From positions 2,666,001 to 2,730,000 of the forward strand of contig NZ_AP025281.1 in assembly GCF_024347195.1 (NCBI RefSeq): a stretch of DNA of 64,000 bases. Direction: 5' to 3'. The notes under the pieces are model-generated. The model saw only the letters and a list, made by a program, of their open reading frames with translations, was not told the DNA's origin and did no database searches. Below are positions 41,445 to 51,911 of the stretch, in pieces (the stretch's first letter is position 1; each line of letters starts with the position of its first letter). Source of the stretch: Aliamphritea hakodatensis. Lineage in GTDB: Bacteria; Pseudomonadota; Gammaproteobacteria; Pseudomonadales; Balneatricaceae. The translations under genes were made by a program, and so were the position numbers.

Positions 41445-41852
41445 TCAGGGAGCCGTCCCTTCTTCATGAAACACCGCCCGGGACTCTGCCAACGGCAAAA
41501 CCTCCCAGGCGGCTTTTGAACCGACATATATATGCATGCCGATCTCAATATCCGGATCACCGTCAACGCAACCCAGGGTAACACCGTGAATCCGGCCTTC
41601 ATAAATTCCGGTCAGGGTTGAGCCACAAAGCTTACAAAACTGCAGCCCAAAACCCTGCTTACCCACATACCGGGTCAGGAGGTTTTCACCGGCAACCCAA
41701 CTGAACGCTTCCGCATCCAGCAGCGCATACGCTGAGGCCTGAGCACTGAAAGCTTTACGGCACAGAGAACAGTGACAGCTACGCGCATCACGCAGCCTGC
41801 CCTCTATCCGGTAACGAACCGCCCCACAAAAACACCCGCCGGTAATGGCCAC
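41445..41852 (-). CDS. GFA/CENP-V family zinc protein
   Basis: 135 aa. Zinc ligands GGCFCGAVRYRI, SCHCSLCRKAF and FCKLCGSTL. Named after glutathione-dependent formaldehyde-activating enzyme, but most members have unknown substrates. It lies 3 bp after the sppA-like gene. Confidence 0.88.
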   Translation of the reverse strand: MAITGGCFCGAVRYRIEGRLRDARSCHCSLCRKAFSAQASAYALLDAEAFSWVAGENLLTRYVGKQGFGLQFCKLCGSTLTGIYEGRIHGVTLGCVDGDPDIEIGMHIYVGSKAAWEVLPLAESRAVFHEEGTAP

Positions 41853-41855
41853 CGG

Positions 41856-42959
41856 TTACTGCAACCGCACCGGTGAATCCAGCCCTAAATGAGTACTCAT
41901 CGCTTTCGCAAAACTCACCCCCAGCTGATCAGCCAACTGCTTCAGCGGCGAGACCTTAGGCGAATACAAAATCAGCTTCTCAGCACCGACAATATCACGC
42001 GCCACTGTACTGCTACTGGCAAGACCGTCAACCAGCCCCAGCTCAAGCGCTTGCTCACCGGTCCACACCAGCCCCGTATACAGATCCGGATTATCCTGCA
42101 ACCGCTCACCACGGCCAAGCTTTACCTGCTCGATAAACTGCTTATGGGTGGTATCCAGAACGGTTTGCCAGAACTGCTTGTCTTCGTCCCGTAACGGCGA
42201 GAAAGGATCCAGTAACGCCTTGTTGTCACCGGCAGTCAGAGCACGGCGTTCAACCCCGAGCTTGGACATCAGATCAACAAAACCAAAACCGGATGACACC
42301 ACACCGATAGACCCCACCAGACTGGCCTTATCCGCATAAATTTCATCCGCAGCGGCTGCAATATAATACGCCCCGGACGCCCCTATATCGGTAATCACTG
42401 CATACAGTTTCTTTTCCGGATACAGCAGGCGCAGCCGTTTAATCTCATCATAGACATAGCCGGACTGTACGGGACTGCCACCAGGGCTGTTAATCCGCAC
42501 CAGCACGGCCTTCGAATCTTCTGCTTTAAAGGCGCTGCGCAGGGAATGAATAATGGCGTCCGCATTAGCATCCTGACCATTGGCAATCGGGCCATTTACC
42601 TGAACAACAGCGGTATGTGGCGCTTCTTCCAGCACATCCGAAGAAAACGGAGACTGCAACAGAAAAACGCCGAGAATAATGAACAGATATAAGAACGTCA
42701 GGGATTTAAAGAAGATCCCCCAGCGCCGGGATTTACGCTGCTCACTTTGCAAACTCATGATCAGCCGCTCAATCAGCCGCCACTCTTTGGTTGCACGCAG
42801 ATTCTTTTCTTCAGACTCAGTGCTTACCGTTATTTTTTCAGGTTGCGCTGCCACTGCGTCTGACGATTCAGAAGATGCTTCAGCTGTTGCCTGATCTGCT
42901 GATTTTACCCGCCCGGCAGCCTCATCCTCTGGCGCTGCCTGCCAATGCTTATCTGACAC
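41856..42959 (-). CDS. SppA-like signal peptide peptidase (S49)
   Basis: 367 aa. A long polar N-terminal region, one membrane helix (about 90-110, FLYLFIILGVFLLQSPF), then a single S49 domain: VRINSPGGSPVQSGYVYDEI, catalytic Ser in DIGASGAYYIAAAADEIYA and Lys in DKASLVGSIGVV. The short, single-domain form acts on cleaved signal peptides in the membrane. Confidence 0.9.
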   Translation of the reverse strand: MSDKHWQAAPEDEAAGRVKSADQATAEASSESSDAVAAQPEKITVSTESEEKNLRATKEWRLIERLIMSLQSEQRKSRRWGIFFKSLTFLYLFIILGVFLLQSPFSSDVLEEAPHTAVVQVNGPIANGQDANADAIIHSLRSAFKAEDSKAVLVRINSPGGSPVQSGYVYDEIKRLRLLYPEKKLYAVITDIGASGAYYIAAAADEIYADKASLVGSIGVVSSGFGFVDLMSKLGVERRALTAGDNKALLDPFSPLRDEDKQFWQTVLDTTHKQFIEQVKLGRGERLQDNPDLYTGLVWTGEQALELGLVDGLASSSTVARDIVGAEKLILYSPKVSPLKQLADQLGVSFAKAMSTHLGLDSPVRLQ

Positions 42960-43068
42960 GTAATTCTCCTGGCACAGCCCACATTACTGCACCTATTATC
43001 TGTAACTGTATTTTAGACCCGTAAGCGCTATATCCATAACCGCTTACTGCCGGACAACAACTTTAAAA

Positions 43069-43728
43069 CTAATCTTTCAGACAACGGCTTTCCAGCCAGT
43101 TAACCATTTCAGTAAAACTGTGCACTTCCTGCACCGGACTGAATGGCTGCATACGTTCCAGGGTATGCACCCCGTAACTGACCGCCAGACCATCCACGCC
43201 AGCATTAGCCGCCATTTCCATGTCGTACTCGGTATCACCGATCATCAGCGCATGCTCCGGTGCAACGCCGGTTTCCGCCAGAATTTCATGAATCATCAGC
43301 GGATCCGGCTTCGAAGCCGTCTCATCTGCCCCGCGGGACGCAACAAACACCTCCCCCAGCCCGGTAGAAGAAAATACCCGGTCAATCCCCCGGCGACTCT
43401 TGCCGGTTGCCACTGTCAGTACAAACCCCTGACGCTGCAATTTCTCCAGACCTTCCCTCACACCGGGAAACAGCTCAACAGGGGTCGGGTCATCTCCCAA
43501 AAAGTAATGCCCGTAACGCTCGCGCATTGGCTCGATCATATCCTCCGCAATACCGGGGATAAGAATACGGAACGCTTCCGGCAAACCCAGCCCGATAATG
43601 TCACGGATTGCACTGTCCGTTAATTCAGGCTGTTGCAAATCCCTTGCCGCATGCTGCATACAGGCAACAATCCGCGCAGCGGAATCCATCACGGTTCCGT
43701 CCCAGTCAAAAATCAGCAGCTTATACAA
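43069..43728 (-). CDS. HAD-superfamily phosphatase
   Basis: 219 aa from a TTG at 43728, chosen because AAGGAG lies 6 bases upstream; an earlier TTG at 43752 sits ahead of that site. Motif I LLIFDWDGTVMDSAARI, motif III Lys in TGKSRRGIDR, motif IV MIGDTEYDMEMAANAG. Cap domain C1. Phosphoglycolate phosphatase-like, exact substrate unknown. It is next to the sppA-like gene, as in Pseudomonas. Confidence 0.88.
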   Translation of the reverse strand: MYKLLIFDWDGTVMDSAARIVACMQHAARDLQQPELTDSAIRDIIGLGLPEAFRILIPGIAEDMIEPMRERYGHYFLGDDPTPVELFPGVREGLEKLQRQGFVLTVATGKSRRGIDRVFSSTGLGEVFVASRGADETASKPDPLMIHEILAETGVAPEHALMIGDTEYDMEMAANAGVDGLAVSYGVHTLERMQPFSPVQEVHSFTEMVNWLESRCLKD

Positions 43729-44009
43729 GCGACACTCCTTATAAACCCACAAAACCCGGCCGGAACAGAAAAAACTCTGTTAACCGGTAAGCCAGATAAA
43801 ACACGAAAAATCAGCCGCCTACATTATATGAATAGCCCCGAAAGTAAACCGGGCAATTCACGTCACAGGACTTGTATGCACTGTTAGACTCAACTAGGCT
43901 AGTGAGTTCACTCAGAATTCTCTGACACGCCAGCTTCTGCCTGCCTCCGGTTCTGCCGGACAGACACTGCAGAGCAGCCAGTCAGAACAGTGACTCAGGC
44001 AGGTAAGTC

Positions 44010-44438
44010 ATGCAGCTCAGCCGCTTCAGCGATTACAGTTTACGCGTACTCTTCTACACAGCCACCAACAACCACCGTCTGTGCCAGCTTGCAGAAATTG
44101 CTGACTTCTTCGACATTTCTGTCGAACACTTACGCAAGGTCGTACATGGACTGGCTAAATCCGGCTATCTGGAAACATTCAGAGGAAAGAAAGGTGGTAT
44201 ACGGCTGGCCATTGCATCTGAAGACATCAACCTTGCAGAAGTCATAGCCCTGACGGAAGGTATGCGGCCACTGGTTGACTGCACCGGCCAGGAGTGCTGC
44301 CTTGCACCCGCATGCGGCCTGAAAAACATTCTTGCCCAGGCACAGGCCGCCATGATGAAAACTCTGGCGCTGTATTCACTGGCAGATATTTTAGACGACC
44401 CGCAGATGCAGAGCCGTCTGATCGTGACCAGCCGCTGA
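44010..44438 (+). CDS. nsrR: Rrf2 family regulator NsrR-like
   Basis: 142 aa. Winged HTH (QLAEIADFFDISVEHLRKVVHGLAKSGYLETFRGKKGGIRLA) and the three iron-sulfur Cys in DCTGQECCLAPACGLK, spaced as in NsrR. A nitric oxide-sensing repressor is likely. No hmp or norVW gene lies next to it, so targets must be elsewhere. Confidence 0.88.
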   Translation: MQLSRFSDYSLRVLFYTATNNHRLCQLAEIADFFDISVEHLRKVVHGLAKSGYLETFRGKKGGIRLAIASEDINLAEVIALTEGMRPLVDCTGQECCLAPACGLKNILAQAQAAMMKTLALYSLADILDDPQMQSRLIVTSR

Positions 44439-44439
44439 A

Positions 44440-44928
44440 TTATTCGGCCAGTTCCAGTTTCTCACTGGCAACAATGACACCGTTGTTATCAGCATAAACA
44501 TAGTGACCCGGTGTAAACGTCGCACCGCCAAAATTCAGCGACACATTCAGCTCACCCACACCTTTCTTTTCGGTCTTCATCGGATTAGGTCCCAGCGCCT
44601 GCACCCCCAGATCCAGCTCACCGATCGCATTCACATCACGGATACAGCCGTAGATAATGATGCCTTCCCAGCCATTAAGCGCGGCCTTCTCTGCCAGCAT
44701 ATCGCCCAGCATGGCACGGCGCATTGAGCCGCCCCCGTCAACAACCAACACTTTACCCGTTCCCGGCAGCGCAACCTGCTCGCGGACCAGCGAGTTATCT
44801 TCAAAGGCTTTCAGCGTGACGATCTCACCACCAAAACGCTCACGGCCACCATAGTTGCCAAACATCGGCTCTACGACCTGAATTTTTTCCGGAAACTGGT
44901 CACATAACTCGGGTAATAAATCGTCCAC
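44440..44928 (-). CDS. rraA: RraA family protein
   Basis: 162 aa. DDLLPELCDQFPEKIQVVEPMFGNYGGRERFGGE, VLVVDGGGSMRRAMLGDMLAEKA, WEGIIIYGCIRDV. It closely follows E. coli RraA, an inhibitor of RNase E, though relatives in this fold are aldolases. Convergent with nsrR with 1 bp between stops. Confidence 0.9.
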   Translation of the reverse strand: MDDLLPELCDQFPEKIQVVEPMFGNYGGRERFGGEIVTLKAFEDNSLVREQVALPGTGKVLVVDGGGSMRRAMLGDMLAEKAALNGWEGIIIYGCIRDVNAIGELDLGVQALGPNPMKTEKKGVGELNVSLNFGGATFTPGHYVYADNNGVIVASEKLELAE

Positions 44929-45028
44929 GAAGCACTCCTTAATTATCTTTATACGAATACATATCAGTTACCGCATCATCCTCGATATCCGCGGCTTATG
45001 CACTACCACTTAAGAGGGAAAAGCACGG

Positions 45029-45607
45029 TTATTCGGCAACTTTTTCGAACAGATAACTGTCAATCCCACCTTCTTCATCGTTGTGGTTGCGATATTCCAG
45101 CAGAGTGAGCCCCGCCTGACGCTGACCGGAAAAGTCACAAAACTCAGCGTCATCAAGACAAAATCTTGCTGAAAAGCCCTGCTGCTGATGCTGCCTCTGA
45201 TTAAAGGTTGCCAGCCAGGCACGCCCTCCCGGCGACAACAAACCGGCCAAGCCTGCCAACAGCTCCGGCGTTGGCCTGAAATAACTCATCACCACATTGT
45301 CAAAACGGCCCAGCTGCTGCAACGCAGCTGTATCATCGAGATCCACACAACAGGTTTTAACTGTCAGCCCGGCGTCTTCAGCGAAACCAGCCAGCCGCGC
45401 CAAACCCGTTGCCGATATATCCGCAGCGGTCACCATAAAGCCTTTGTCAGCCAGAAACAGGCTCGCCGCCCCGTCACCGCTGGCAATATCCAGCACTGTA
45501 CCCGGCTTCAGAAGCGACCATTCGGTAAGAAGAATTTTTGGCGCCCCGGGCGGGACAGAAGGCTTACCGGCGTAACGCTGGTCCCACTTAATACGGTCTT
45601 GCTGCAT
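45029..45607 (-). CDS. Class I SAM-dependent methyltransferase
   Basis: 192 aa. Motif I VLDIASGDGAASLFLADKGFMVTAADIS; later NVVMSYF. N-terminal WDQRYAG...VPPGAPK resembles small tellurite-resistance (TehB-like) methyltransferases. Substrate unknown. Confidence 0.85.
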   Translation of the reverse strand: MQQDRIKWDQRYAGKPSVPPGAPKILLTEWSLLKPGTVLDIASGDGAASLFLADKGFMVTAADISATGLARLAGFAEDAGLTVKTCCVDLDDTAALQQLGRFDNVVMSYFRPTPELLAGLAGLLSPGGRAWLATFNQRQHQQQGFSARFCLDDAEFCDFSGQRQAGLTLLEYRNHNDEEGGIDSYLFEKVAE

Positions 45608-45692
45608 AACGGCTGATATCCCACGATAAAAACAGGCCGTCGATTATGCGCGCAAGGCAGGAGACGGGCAAGCAACACCTGCCCTGAACGGC

Positions 45693-45917
45693 TCAGGAAC
45701 CGGATTTGTCACGCGTGGCTAACTGACGGTCCATTTCCCCATACTGGCGCTCATAAGCCTGCGGATCAGACTGCCATAGCCGGTAGAGCTTGCGGTCGTT
45801 TTTAGCCATCGGCGGCACCTGCTGATGCCGCCGCTTCCAGGCCCGCCAGCTAAGCGGACCAAACACCAGCAATATAAATATCAGCAACAATGGCCATGAA
45901 ACATCACTATCAATCAT
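45693..45917 (-). CDS. Small single-span membrane protein
   Basis: 74 aa. One N-terminal helix (WPLLLIFILLVFGPLSWRAWKRRH), then LYRLWQSDPQAYERQYGEMDRQ. Not assigned to a named family. It follows the ydiJ gene at 15 bp, so it is probably cotranscribed. Confidence 0.65.
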   Translation of the reverse strand: MIDSDVSWPLLLIFILLVFGPLSWRAWKRRHQQVPPMAKNDRKLYRLWQSDPQAYERQYGEMDRQLATRDKSGS

Positions 45918-45932
45918 TACAGCCTTCTTAAG

Positions 45933-48900
45933 TTAGCGGCTCAGAGACAGCAACATCTGCAACGGATGAGGAATCTGTTGCTGATCCTGCCTTTTCACCT
46001 GACTCCTGCACGAGTAGCCAGTCGCAACCAGACGATCACGGTTTTCGGGGGCATTCACCACACCGGACCAGCTCATTTTATAGATTCCGGCGGATGTGTC
46101 AGCATTTTCTGCTTCATGGCCATAGGTGCCAGACATACCGCAACACCCGGTCGCTGCCTGAGTCAGCGCCTGGCCGCAATCAGAAAAGATCTGCTGCCAG
46201 CCTTTCATACTTACTGCCGCCGACGTTTTCTCAGTGCAGTGAGCCAGTAGCACAAACTCACCGGCGTCCAGATTATAATCCGCCGCAAAGCCTTTCAAGG
46301 CATCACTCTGCCCTGCCAGCCACTCCTGTAACAACTGCACTTCAATCTGATCCCGGTCAGGATTATCGCGGTACTCCTGACGGTATGTAAGCGTCATTGC
46401 CGGATCAATTCCCACCAGTGGCACACCGGTACCTTGCAGCCCTTTCAACATTTCAGTATTGCGGTCGGCGGCTTTCTCAAACCCTTTCATAAAACCGTGC
46501 ACATGCAGCGGCTTACCATTCGGCCTGAACGGTGCAAGTAAGACATTAAAACCAAGCCGCTGCAGCAACTCGATAACATCCAGTACCAACGGTACTTCAA
46601 AGTGACTGGTAAACGCATCCTGCACCAGAATCACGGTGCGGGCACGGTCTGCCTGATTCAGACGGGCAATACGGCTGACCGTTGCCAGCTCAACCGCCTG
46701 CGCTTCTAACTGCCCTGCCAGACTCTCCGGAGACATTGCCGGGTTATCGATCAGCCCCAACAACCTGGCGGTAACAGCGCGCATCGCCGGCCGCTGGGTC
46801 AGGGTGTTATACAGCCCCGGCCATTTCGCCAACGTCGGCAGCAAAGGCTCCAGCCCCGCCAGCAAATAATCTTTAGCCGGGCGCATATAACGGCCGTAAT
46901 ACAACTCAAGAAAACGGGCACGGAAATCCGGCACATTCACTTTAATCGGACACTGGGCCACACAGGACTTGCAGGACAAACACCCTTGCATGGCCTCATA
47001 CACTTCATGGTTAAAGTCATACTGGCCACGCTTAAGCAACAGACTGTTAAGTAATCTGGCCGGCAAGCTAAATAGGAAGTTAGACGAACGCACCTTCTGA
47101 TGCTCGGCGACCGGATCCGTATTATGAACCGCCAGCTGTTTCAGCCACTCCCGCACCAGTGAAGACCGCCCCTTGGGAGAGTGTTTACGCTCCCGGGTGA
47201 CCTTCCATGAAGGACACATAGCATCCTTCGGATCGTAGTTATAACAGGCGCCATTACCGTTACAGAACATCGCCTGACTGTATTCATCTCTGGCCGCCAG
47301 CGGAATCAGACGATCCTGCTGCCCCCGTGTAGCAACCTCATCAATTTTCAGCAGCTGCGCACCACTGCCTGCCGGGGTGGCTATCTTGCCGGGATTAAGC
47401 TGATTAAAGGGATCAAAGCCGGCCTTCAGGCGTTGCAACTGAGGGTAAAGTTCACCAAAAAATGCCGGTGCATACTCTGAACGGACGCCTTTACCGTGCT
47501 CGCCCCACAGCAAGCCGTTATATTTCTGCGTCAGCGCCACCACGCCGTCGGTGACCGTGCGGACCAGAGCCTCATCAACTTCATCTTTCATATCCATCGC
47601 CGGCCGGACATGCAACACACCGGCATCAACATGCCCGAACATGCCATACGCCAGCCCGTGCTGATCCAGTAACGCCCGGAACTCGGCAATAAAAGGCGCC
47701 AGATTTTCCGGCGGCACGGCGGTATCTTCCACAAAAGGAATGGGCCGTTGCTGGCCCTTGGCATTCCCCAGCAAACCTACGGCCTTTTTACGCATTGCCC
47801 AGACCTTGCTGATTTCTGCTCCGCCGTACACCACAGAATAACCGAAGCTTTTAGCCGGCTGCTGGTTTACCTCATCCAGATACGTTGTTAGCCGGGCCAC
47901 ACCGGCTTCCAGTTCTGCCTGACTGGCCGCGGTATATTCCACCAGATTAATGCCCTTAATCTCCGGCTCAGCAGCATCCTGCGGGAAATAGTCTTCAACG
48001 GTCTGCCAGACAATATCCTGCATCGCCAGCGACAACACTTTAGAATCAATGGTTTCTACGGATGTCGGGCCACATCCCAAAATTTGCTTGGCATCCTCAA
48101 GGGAATCCTGAAAACCGGCATACTTAATATTGACCAGCGCAGCATATTCAGGAATCGGCAACACATTCAGTTTTGCCTCTGTGATAAACGCCAGCGACCC
48201 TTCCGCGCCACAGAGTACCGAATTCAGATCAAACAAACCTTCTTCAGTCCGGATATGGGCCAGGTCGTAACCGGTAAGGCAGCGGTTAAGTGGCGGAAAC
48301 ACATCGGAAATCAGCTGTCGGTTCTCACGGTGAATAGCATCCACCAGACGGTGGACTTCGCCGACTTTATCGTTGCGCTGTTTAACCGTTCCCAGCTCAG
48401 TATCCGACAAAGGTTCTGACTGCCACTCACTGCCATCAAGAAACACTGAATTCAGTGCCAGCACATGATCCCGGGTTTTACCGTACAGGCAGGAACCCTG
48501 ACCACTTGCGTCGGTATTAATCATGCCGCCGATGGTCGCCCGGTTACTGGTAGACAGCTCCGGCGCAAAGAACAAACCATGAGGTTTAAGCGCAGCATTC
48601 AGCTGATCTTTAACCACCCCGGTCTGAACCCGGACCCAGCCTTCTTCAGCATTAATTTCCAGAATCTGGTTCATATGGCGGGAAATATCCACCACAACCC
48701 CATCGGTCAGCGACTGTCCGTTAGTACCGGTACCGCCTCCACGTGGAGCCAGAACAACCTCTTTAAAACGCTCTTCGCTGACAAGCCGGGCAATCATCAC
48801 CAGATCGGATGTTTGCTTTGGATACACCACCCCCTGGGGTAATACCTGATAAATACTGTTATCCGTTGCCAACACAACCCGGTTGGCATAATCAGGATTT

Positions 48901-48992
48901 ACATCACCGCCAAATCCTCGGGCAGTTAACTGATTAAAAAACTCCAGATACAGACTCTGCACAGGATTCAGATTATCAAGACGGGGGATCAT
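45933..48992 (-). CDS. ydiJ: YdiJ-type FAD/Fe-S D-2-hydroxyacid dehydrogenase
   Basis: 1019 aa, colinear with E. coli YdiJ. FAD_binding_4 domain with PRGGGTGTNGQSLTDGVVVDISRHMN and SNRATIGGMINTDASGQGS; FAD-oxidase C domain with GHVDAGVLHVRP; linker with CNGNGACYNYDPKDAMCPSWKVTRERKHSPKGRS; iron-sulfur motif CLSCKSCVAQCPIKV (C-x2-C-x2-C-x3-C-P); C-terminal Cys-rich CCGMSGTYGHE. Oxidises D-2-hydroxyglutarate-like acids into the quinone pool. Divergent from a LysR gene. Confidence 0.93.
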   Translation of the reverse strand: MIPRLDNLNPVQSLYLEFFNQLTARGFGGDVNPDYANRVVLATDNSIYQVLPQGVVYPKQTSDLVMIARLVSEERFKEVVLAPRGGGTGTNGQSLTDGVVVDISRHMNQILEINAEEGWVRVQTGVVKDQLNAALKPHGLFFAPELSTSNRATIGGMINTDASGQGSCLYGKTRDHVLALNSVFLDGSEWQSEPLSDTELGTVKQRNDKVGEVHRLVDAIHRENRQLISDVFPPLNRCLTGYDLAHIRTEEGLFDLNSVLCGAEGSLAFITEAKLNVLPIPEYAALVNIKYAGFQDSLEDAKQILGCGPTSVETIDSKVLSLAMQDIVWQTVEDYFPQDAAEPEIKGINLVEYTAASQAELEAGVARLTTYLDEVNQQPAKSFGYSVVYGGAEISKVWAMRKKAVGLLGNAKGQQRPIPFVEDTAVPPENLAPFIAEFRALLDQHGLAYGMFGHVDAGVLHVRPAMDMKDEVDEALVRTVTDGVVALTQKYNGLLWGEHGKGVRSEYAPAFFGELYPQLQRLKAGFDPFNQLNPGKIATPAGSGAQLLKIDEVATRGQQDRLIPLAARDEYSQAMFCNGNGACYNYDPKDAMCPSWKVTRERKHSPKGRSSLVREWLKQLAVHNTDPVAEHQKVRSSNFLFSLPARLLNSLLLKRGQYDFNHEVYEAMQGCLSCKSCVAQCPIKVNVPDFRARFLELYYGRYMRPAKDYLLAGLEPLLPTLAKWPGLYNTLTQRPAMRAVTARLLGLIDNPAMSPESLAGQLEAQAVELATVSRIARLNQADRARTVILVQDAFTSHFEVPLVLDVIELLQRLGFNVLLAPFRPNGKPLHVHGFMKGFEKAADRNTEMLKGLQGTGVPLVGIDPAMTLTYRQEYRDNPDRDQIEVQLLQEWLAGQSDALKGFAADYNLDAGEFVLLAHCTEKTSAAVSMKGWQQIFSDCGQALTQAATGCCGMSGTYGHEAENADTSAGIYKMSWSGVVNAPENRDRLVATGYSCRSQVKRQDQQQIPHPLQMLLSLSR

Positions 48993-49184
48993 ACAATCAC
49001 TCTTTATAATTTATTAACAATCAGTTACAGCACAAAACTAAACTAAGACAACAGAAAAATCAGACGCTGAAAACGATGCTATATGGCTCTTATCAGGGTA
49101 GTCTGAAGCATGATAATTAATTACTCAAATGATTTAATTTGATACATTAATCGCTATTACCAATCAATCTTTCAGTCTGCAGCC

Positions 49185-50117
49185 ATGCCAAACAGCCATC
49201 ACCTGTCCATCCGCCACCTCCGTGCATTCCTCCGTATCGCCGAAACAGGCAGCTTTACCCGGGCAGCCGAAAGCCTTCACCAGACCCAGTCAACACTGAC
49301 AGCAACCATCAAACAACTTGAACAGCATGTTGGCCTGTCACTGTTTGACCGCACTACCCGCCGGGTCATCCTCACCCAGGCGGGGGAACGTTTTATGCCC
49401 CAGGCAAAACAACTTATCTCTGATTTCGATACCGCCATTGGTGATCTGCAAGCCATATCCGCCCATCAGCAGGGCCTGGTAACTGTCGCCGCCTCCCCTT
49501 CAACGGTCAGCAGGTTGCTGCCCAAGCTGGTACAGCTTTATAAGACGCAATACCCTGACGTCGACATCTGCCTGCGGGACGACAATGCTGCCCAGCTTGA
49601 ACAACTGGTCATCAGCAATGATGCTGACTTTGCGATTGCCGCCAGCCACAGCCAGCATCCGGACCTTGAATACCGGCAGATTCTGAGCGATGACTACGGC
49701 GCAGTACTGGCCCGGCACCACCCTTTGAGCGACATGCCAACACTTTCCTGGCAGCAGATCGCCGGCGAACCTCTTATTCACCTGAGCAGAGACAGCGCAA
49801 TACGCCAGCAGCTTACTGAACACATTCCTGCGTTTTCACGCCCACCGGGGCTGGAAGTATCAACCACCGCCGGGCTGGCTGCGCTGGTTGAACAGGGCCT
49901 TGGCATTACGCTGTTACCGGCACTTGCCGCCAGCACAACCGCCTTTCAGAACCTCAGCTTTGTTCCCCTGAACGCCCCGGCCATTACCCGCCGCATCTGT
50001 ATCATTACCCGTAAATCCCGCTCCCTCAGCCCTGCAGCGGCCAGCTTTCTGCAACTGATAACTGAATATCTTGAACACGCCCGCCTGCCCGGACATGTGC
50101 GTCTGACCCGGGAATGA
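49185..50117 (+). CDS. LysR-type regulator
   Basis: 310 aa. HTH at residues 8-65 (SIRHLRAFLRIAETGSFTRAAESLHQTQSTLTATIKQLEQHVGLSLFDRTTRRVILTQAG). Divergent from ydiJ with a 192-bp AT-rich intergenic region, so likely its regulator. Confidence 0.9.
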   Translation: MPNSHHLSIRHLRAFLRIAETGSFTRAAESLHQTQSTLTATIKQLEQHVGLSLFDRTTRRVILTQAGERFMPQAKQLISDFDTAIGDLQAISAHQQGLVTVAASPSTVSRLLPKLVQLYKTQYPDVDICLRDDNAAQLEQLVISNDADFAIAASHSQHPDLEYRQILSDDYGAVLARHHPLSDMPTLSWQQIAGEPLIHLSRDSAIRQQLTEHIPAFSRPPGLEVSTTAGLAALVEQGLGITLLPALAASTTAFQNLSFVPLNAPAITRRICIITRKSRSLSPAAASFLQLITEYLEHARLPGHVRLTRE

Positions 50118-50296
50118 AAACATATGTCATTTTGGGATATGCATGCCCTTCTGCAGCCTCCTGATCGCTATATCTGAATGAATTCTTTCTATAGGCTTAA
50201 CGGACAAGCTCAAAATGGGTAATGGAATAAGGATGATGTTCCGTACCAACTGTCCTAACTCTCAAGCTTTATGTTGCAGGAAGATTAGCGCCTATT

Positions 50297-51898
50297 ATGA
50301 AAATAAATATCACCCACAAAGCTTCGATCGGATACCTGATTATTCTGATCATGACGGTGGTCGCAGCCGCCATTCTGTATAACGCCACACATCTGATCCG
50401 GGACAAGGTAAACGTCTTTGTTGACGACACGCTGCCCGCACTCAACCACATTCAGGATATCAACCTCTCACTGAATGAGCTGGAAATCACTGCCTATGAA
50501 CTCTATGGCACCAGCATCAACCCTGAACAGTTTGCCGAACGGGCTGCCGCTGAACTTGAGCATATTAATGCTGCCGTCACCGCCTATCAGACCATCCGTG
50601 GCAATGACATGGGGCAACTGCAGGGTATCGTCGACTCCGTCAGCAGCTCTCTGGGACAGTTACAGCAAACCATGTCTGCCAGTAATAAAGACTGGGATAA
50701 AGCCCGTAATCAACTGGCCGACCTTTCCGCCCGAGCCACCGATGGCAAGCACCGGATTGTTGAAATTAAACAGATGATCCAGGAAGACGCCAGCGCCGGT
50801 GTTGCGGAAGTCAGCAAGATGCTGGGCAATGAAATCCAGCTGTTAGTGGTACTTATCATCCTGATTCTCGCCGTCGTTATTGCCGCATTCATCGTTACCA
50901 AGCGGCTGGTGGCAGCCCCCATCCTGTCACTCTCTAACGACATTGACGTAGTTGCCAGCAGCTATGACCTGCGCCATGAGGTCAAAACCTTTGCCCATGA
51001 CGAAATTGGCGACACCGCACAGCGCCTTAATGCCCTGCTGGGTACGTTCCGCTCCGCCATGGCCGAAGTAAACAATGCCGCCCAGGGCACCCAAAACGCC
51101 GTTTCCACACTCAGCTCGGTGGCCAGCACATCGGATCAGCAAATCGATAATCTCAGCCTGATGATTGATGAACTGATGAATACCACCCGCGAACTTGAAG
51201 GCCACATTCAGGATCAGGTTGTCCGCTCTGAAGCCGCCGCAGAAGCTGCCAACAAAGGCGCTGACGAAGTCGACAAAGGCGCGTCTCAGATGCAACGCAC
51301 CTCTGACAGCATCGACGAACTGGCCAATGACGTAGAAAAAGCCTCGAATGAACTGATGCAACTGCATGAAACCAGTAATCAGGTTGGTCAGGTTGTCAGT
51401 ACCATTGCCGATATTGCCGAACAAACCAACCTGCTGGCACTGAACGCCGCCATTGAGGCCGCACGGGCCGGTGAATCAGGCCGTGGCTTCGCAGTTGTCG
51501 CCGACGAGGTACGCACCCTGGCGACCCGTACTCACCAGTCCACTGCTGAAATTAACGACATGCTGGCAGCGCTTGTGCAGTCAATCAATACGGTGGTGAA
51601 CTCCATGCAAAGTGGCCGTGAAAAAGCCTCGGCATCGGTAGAACTCGGCCAGAATATGGTGACGGTACTGAATGAGATCCGTGCTTCTATTCTGTCCCTC
51701 AGTGAGGAAAGCCATCAAGTGGCGACTGAAACAGAACGGGCCGGGCAGCAGGTTTCCAGCATTGCTGACGATGTCCAGCAATTCTGCTCTGTCGGTAAAA
51801 ATGTTGCGGAAGATTCCCAGCGAATTAAAGCTGAAGCAGAAAGCCTGAATGATCACGGTAACACGCTGAACAACACTGTGGCCCGCTTTAAAGTCTGA
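50297..51898 (+). CDS. Methyl-accepting chemotaxis protein
   Basis: 533 aa. First helix 9-28 (ASIGYLIILIMTVVAAAILY), short four-helix-type ligand domain to about 185, second helix (LLVVLIILILAVVIAAFIV), HAMP (KRLVAAPILSLSNDID), and signalling tip EQTNLLALNAAIEAARAGESGRGFAVVADEVRTLATRT. No CheR/CheB docking pentapeptide at the end. Ligand unknown. Confidence 0.92.
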   Translation: MKINITHKASIGYLIILIMTVVAAAILYNATHLIRDKVNVFVDDTLPALNHIQDINLSLNELEITAYELYGTSINPEQFAERAAAELEHINAAVTAYQTIRGNDMGQLQGIVDSVSSSLGQLQQTMSASNKDWDKARNQLADLSARATDGKHRIVEIKQMIQEDASAGVAEVSKMLGNEIQLLVVLIILILAVVIAAFIVTKRLVAAPILSLSNDIDVVASSYDLRHEVKTFAHDEIGDTAQRLNALLGTFRSAMAEVNNAAQGTQNAVSTLSSVASTSDQQIDNLSLMIDELMNTTRELEGHIQDQVVRSEAAAEAANKGADEVDKGASQMQRTSDSIDELANDVEKASNELMQLHETSNQVGQVVSTIADIAEQTNLLALNAAIEAARAGESGRGFAVVADEVRTLATRTHQSTAEINDMLAALVQSINTVVNSMQSGREKASASVELGQNMVTVLNEIRASILSLSEESHQVATETERAGQQVSSIADDVQQFCSVGKNVAEDSQRIKAEAESLNDHGNTLNNTVARFKV

Positions 51899-51911
51899 CA
51901 CAGACACACAG

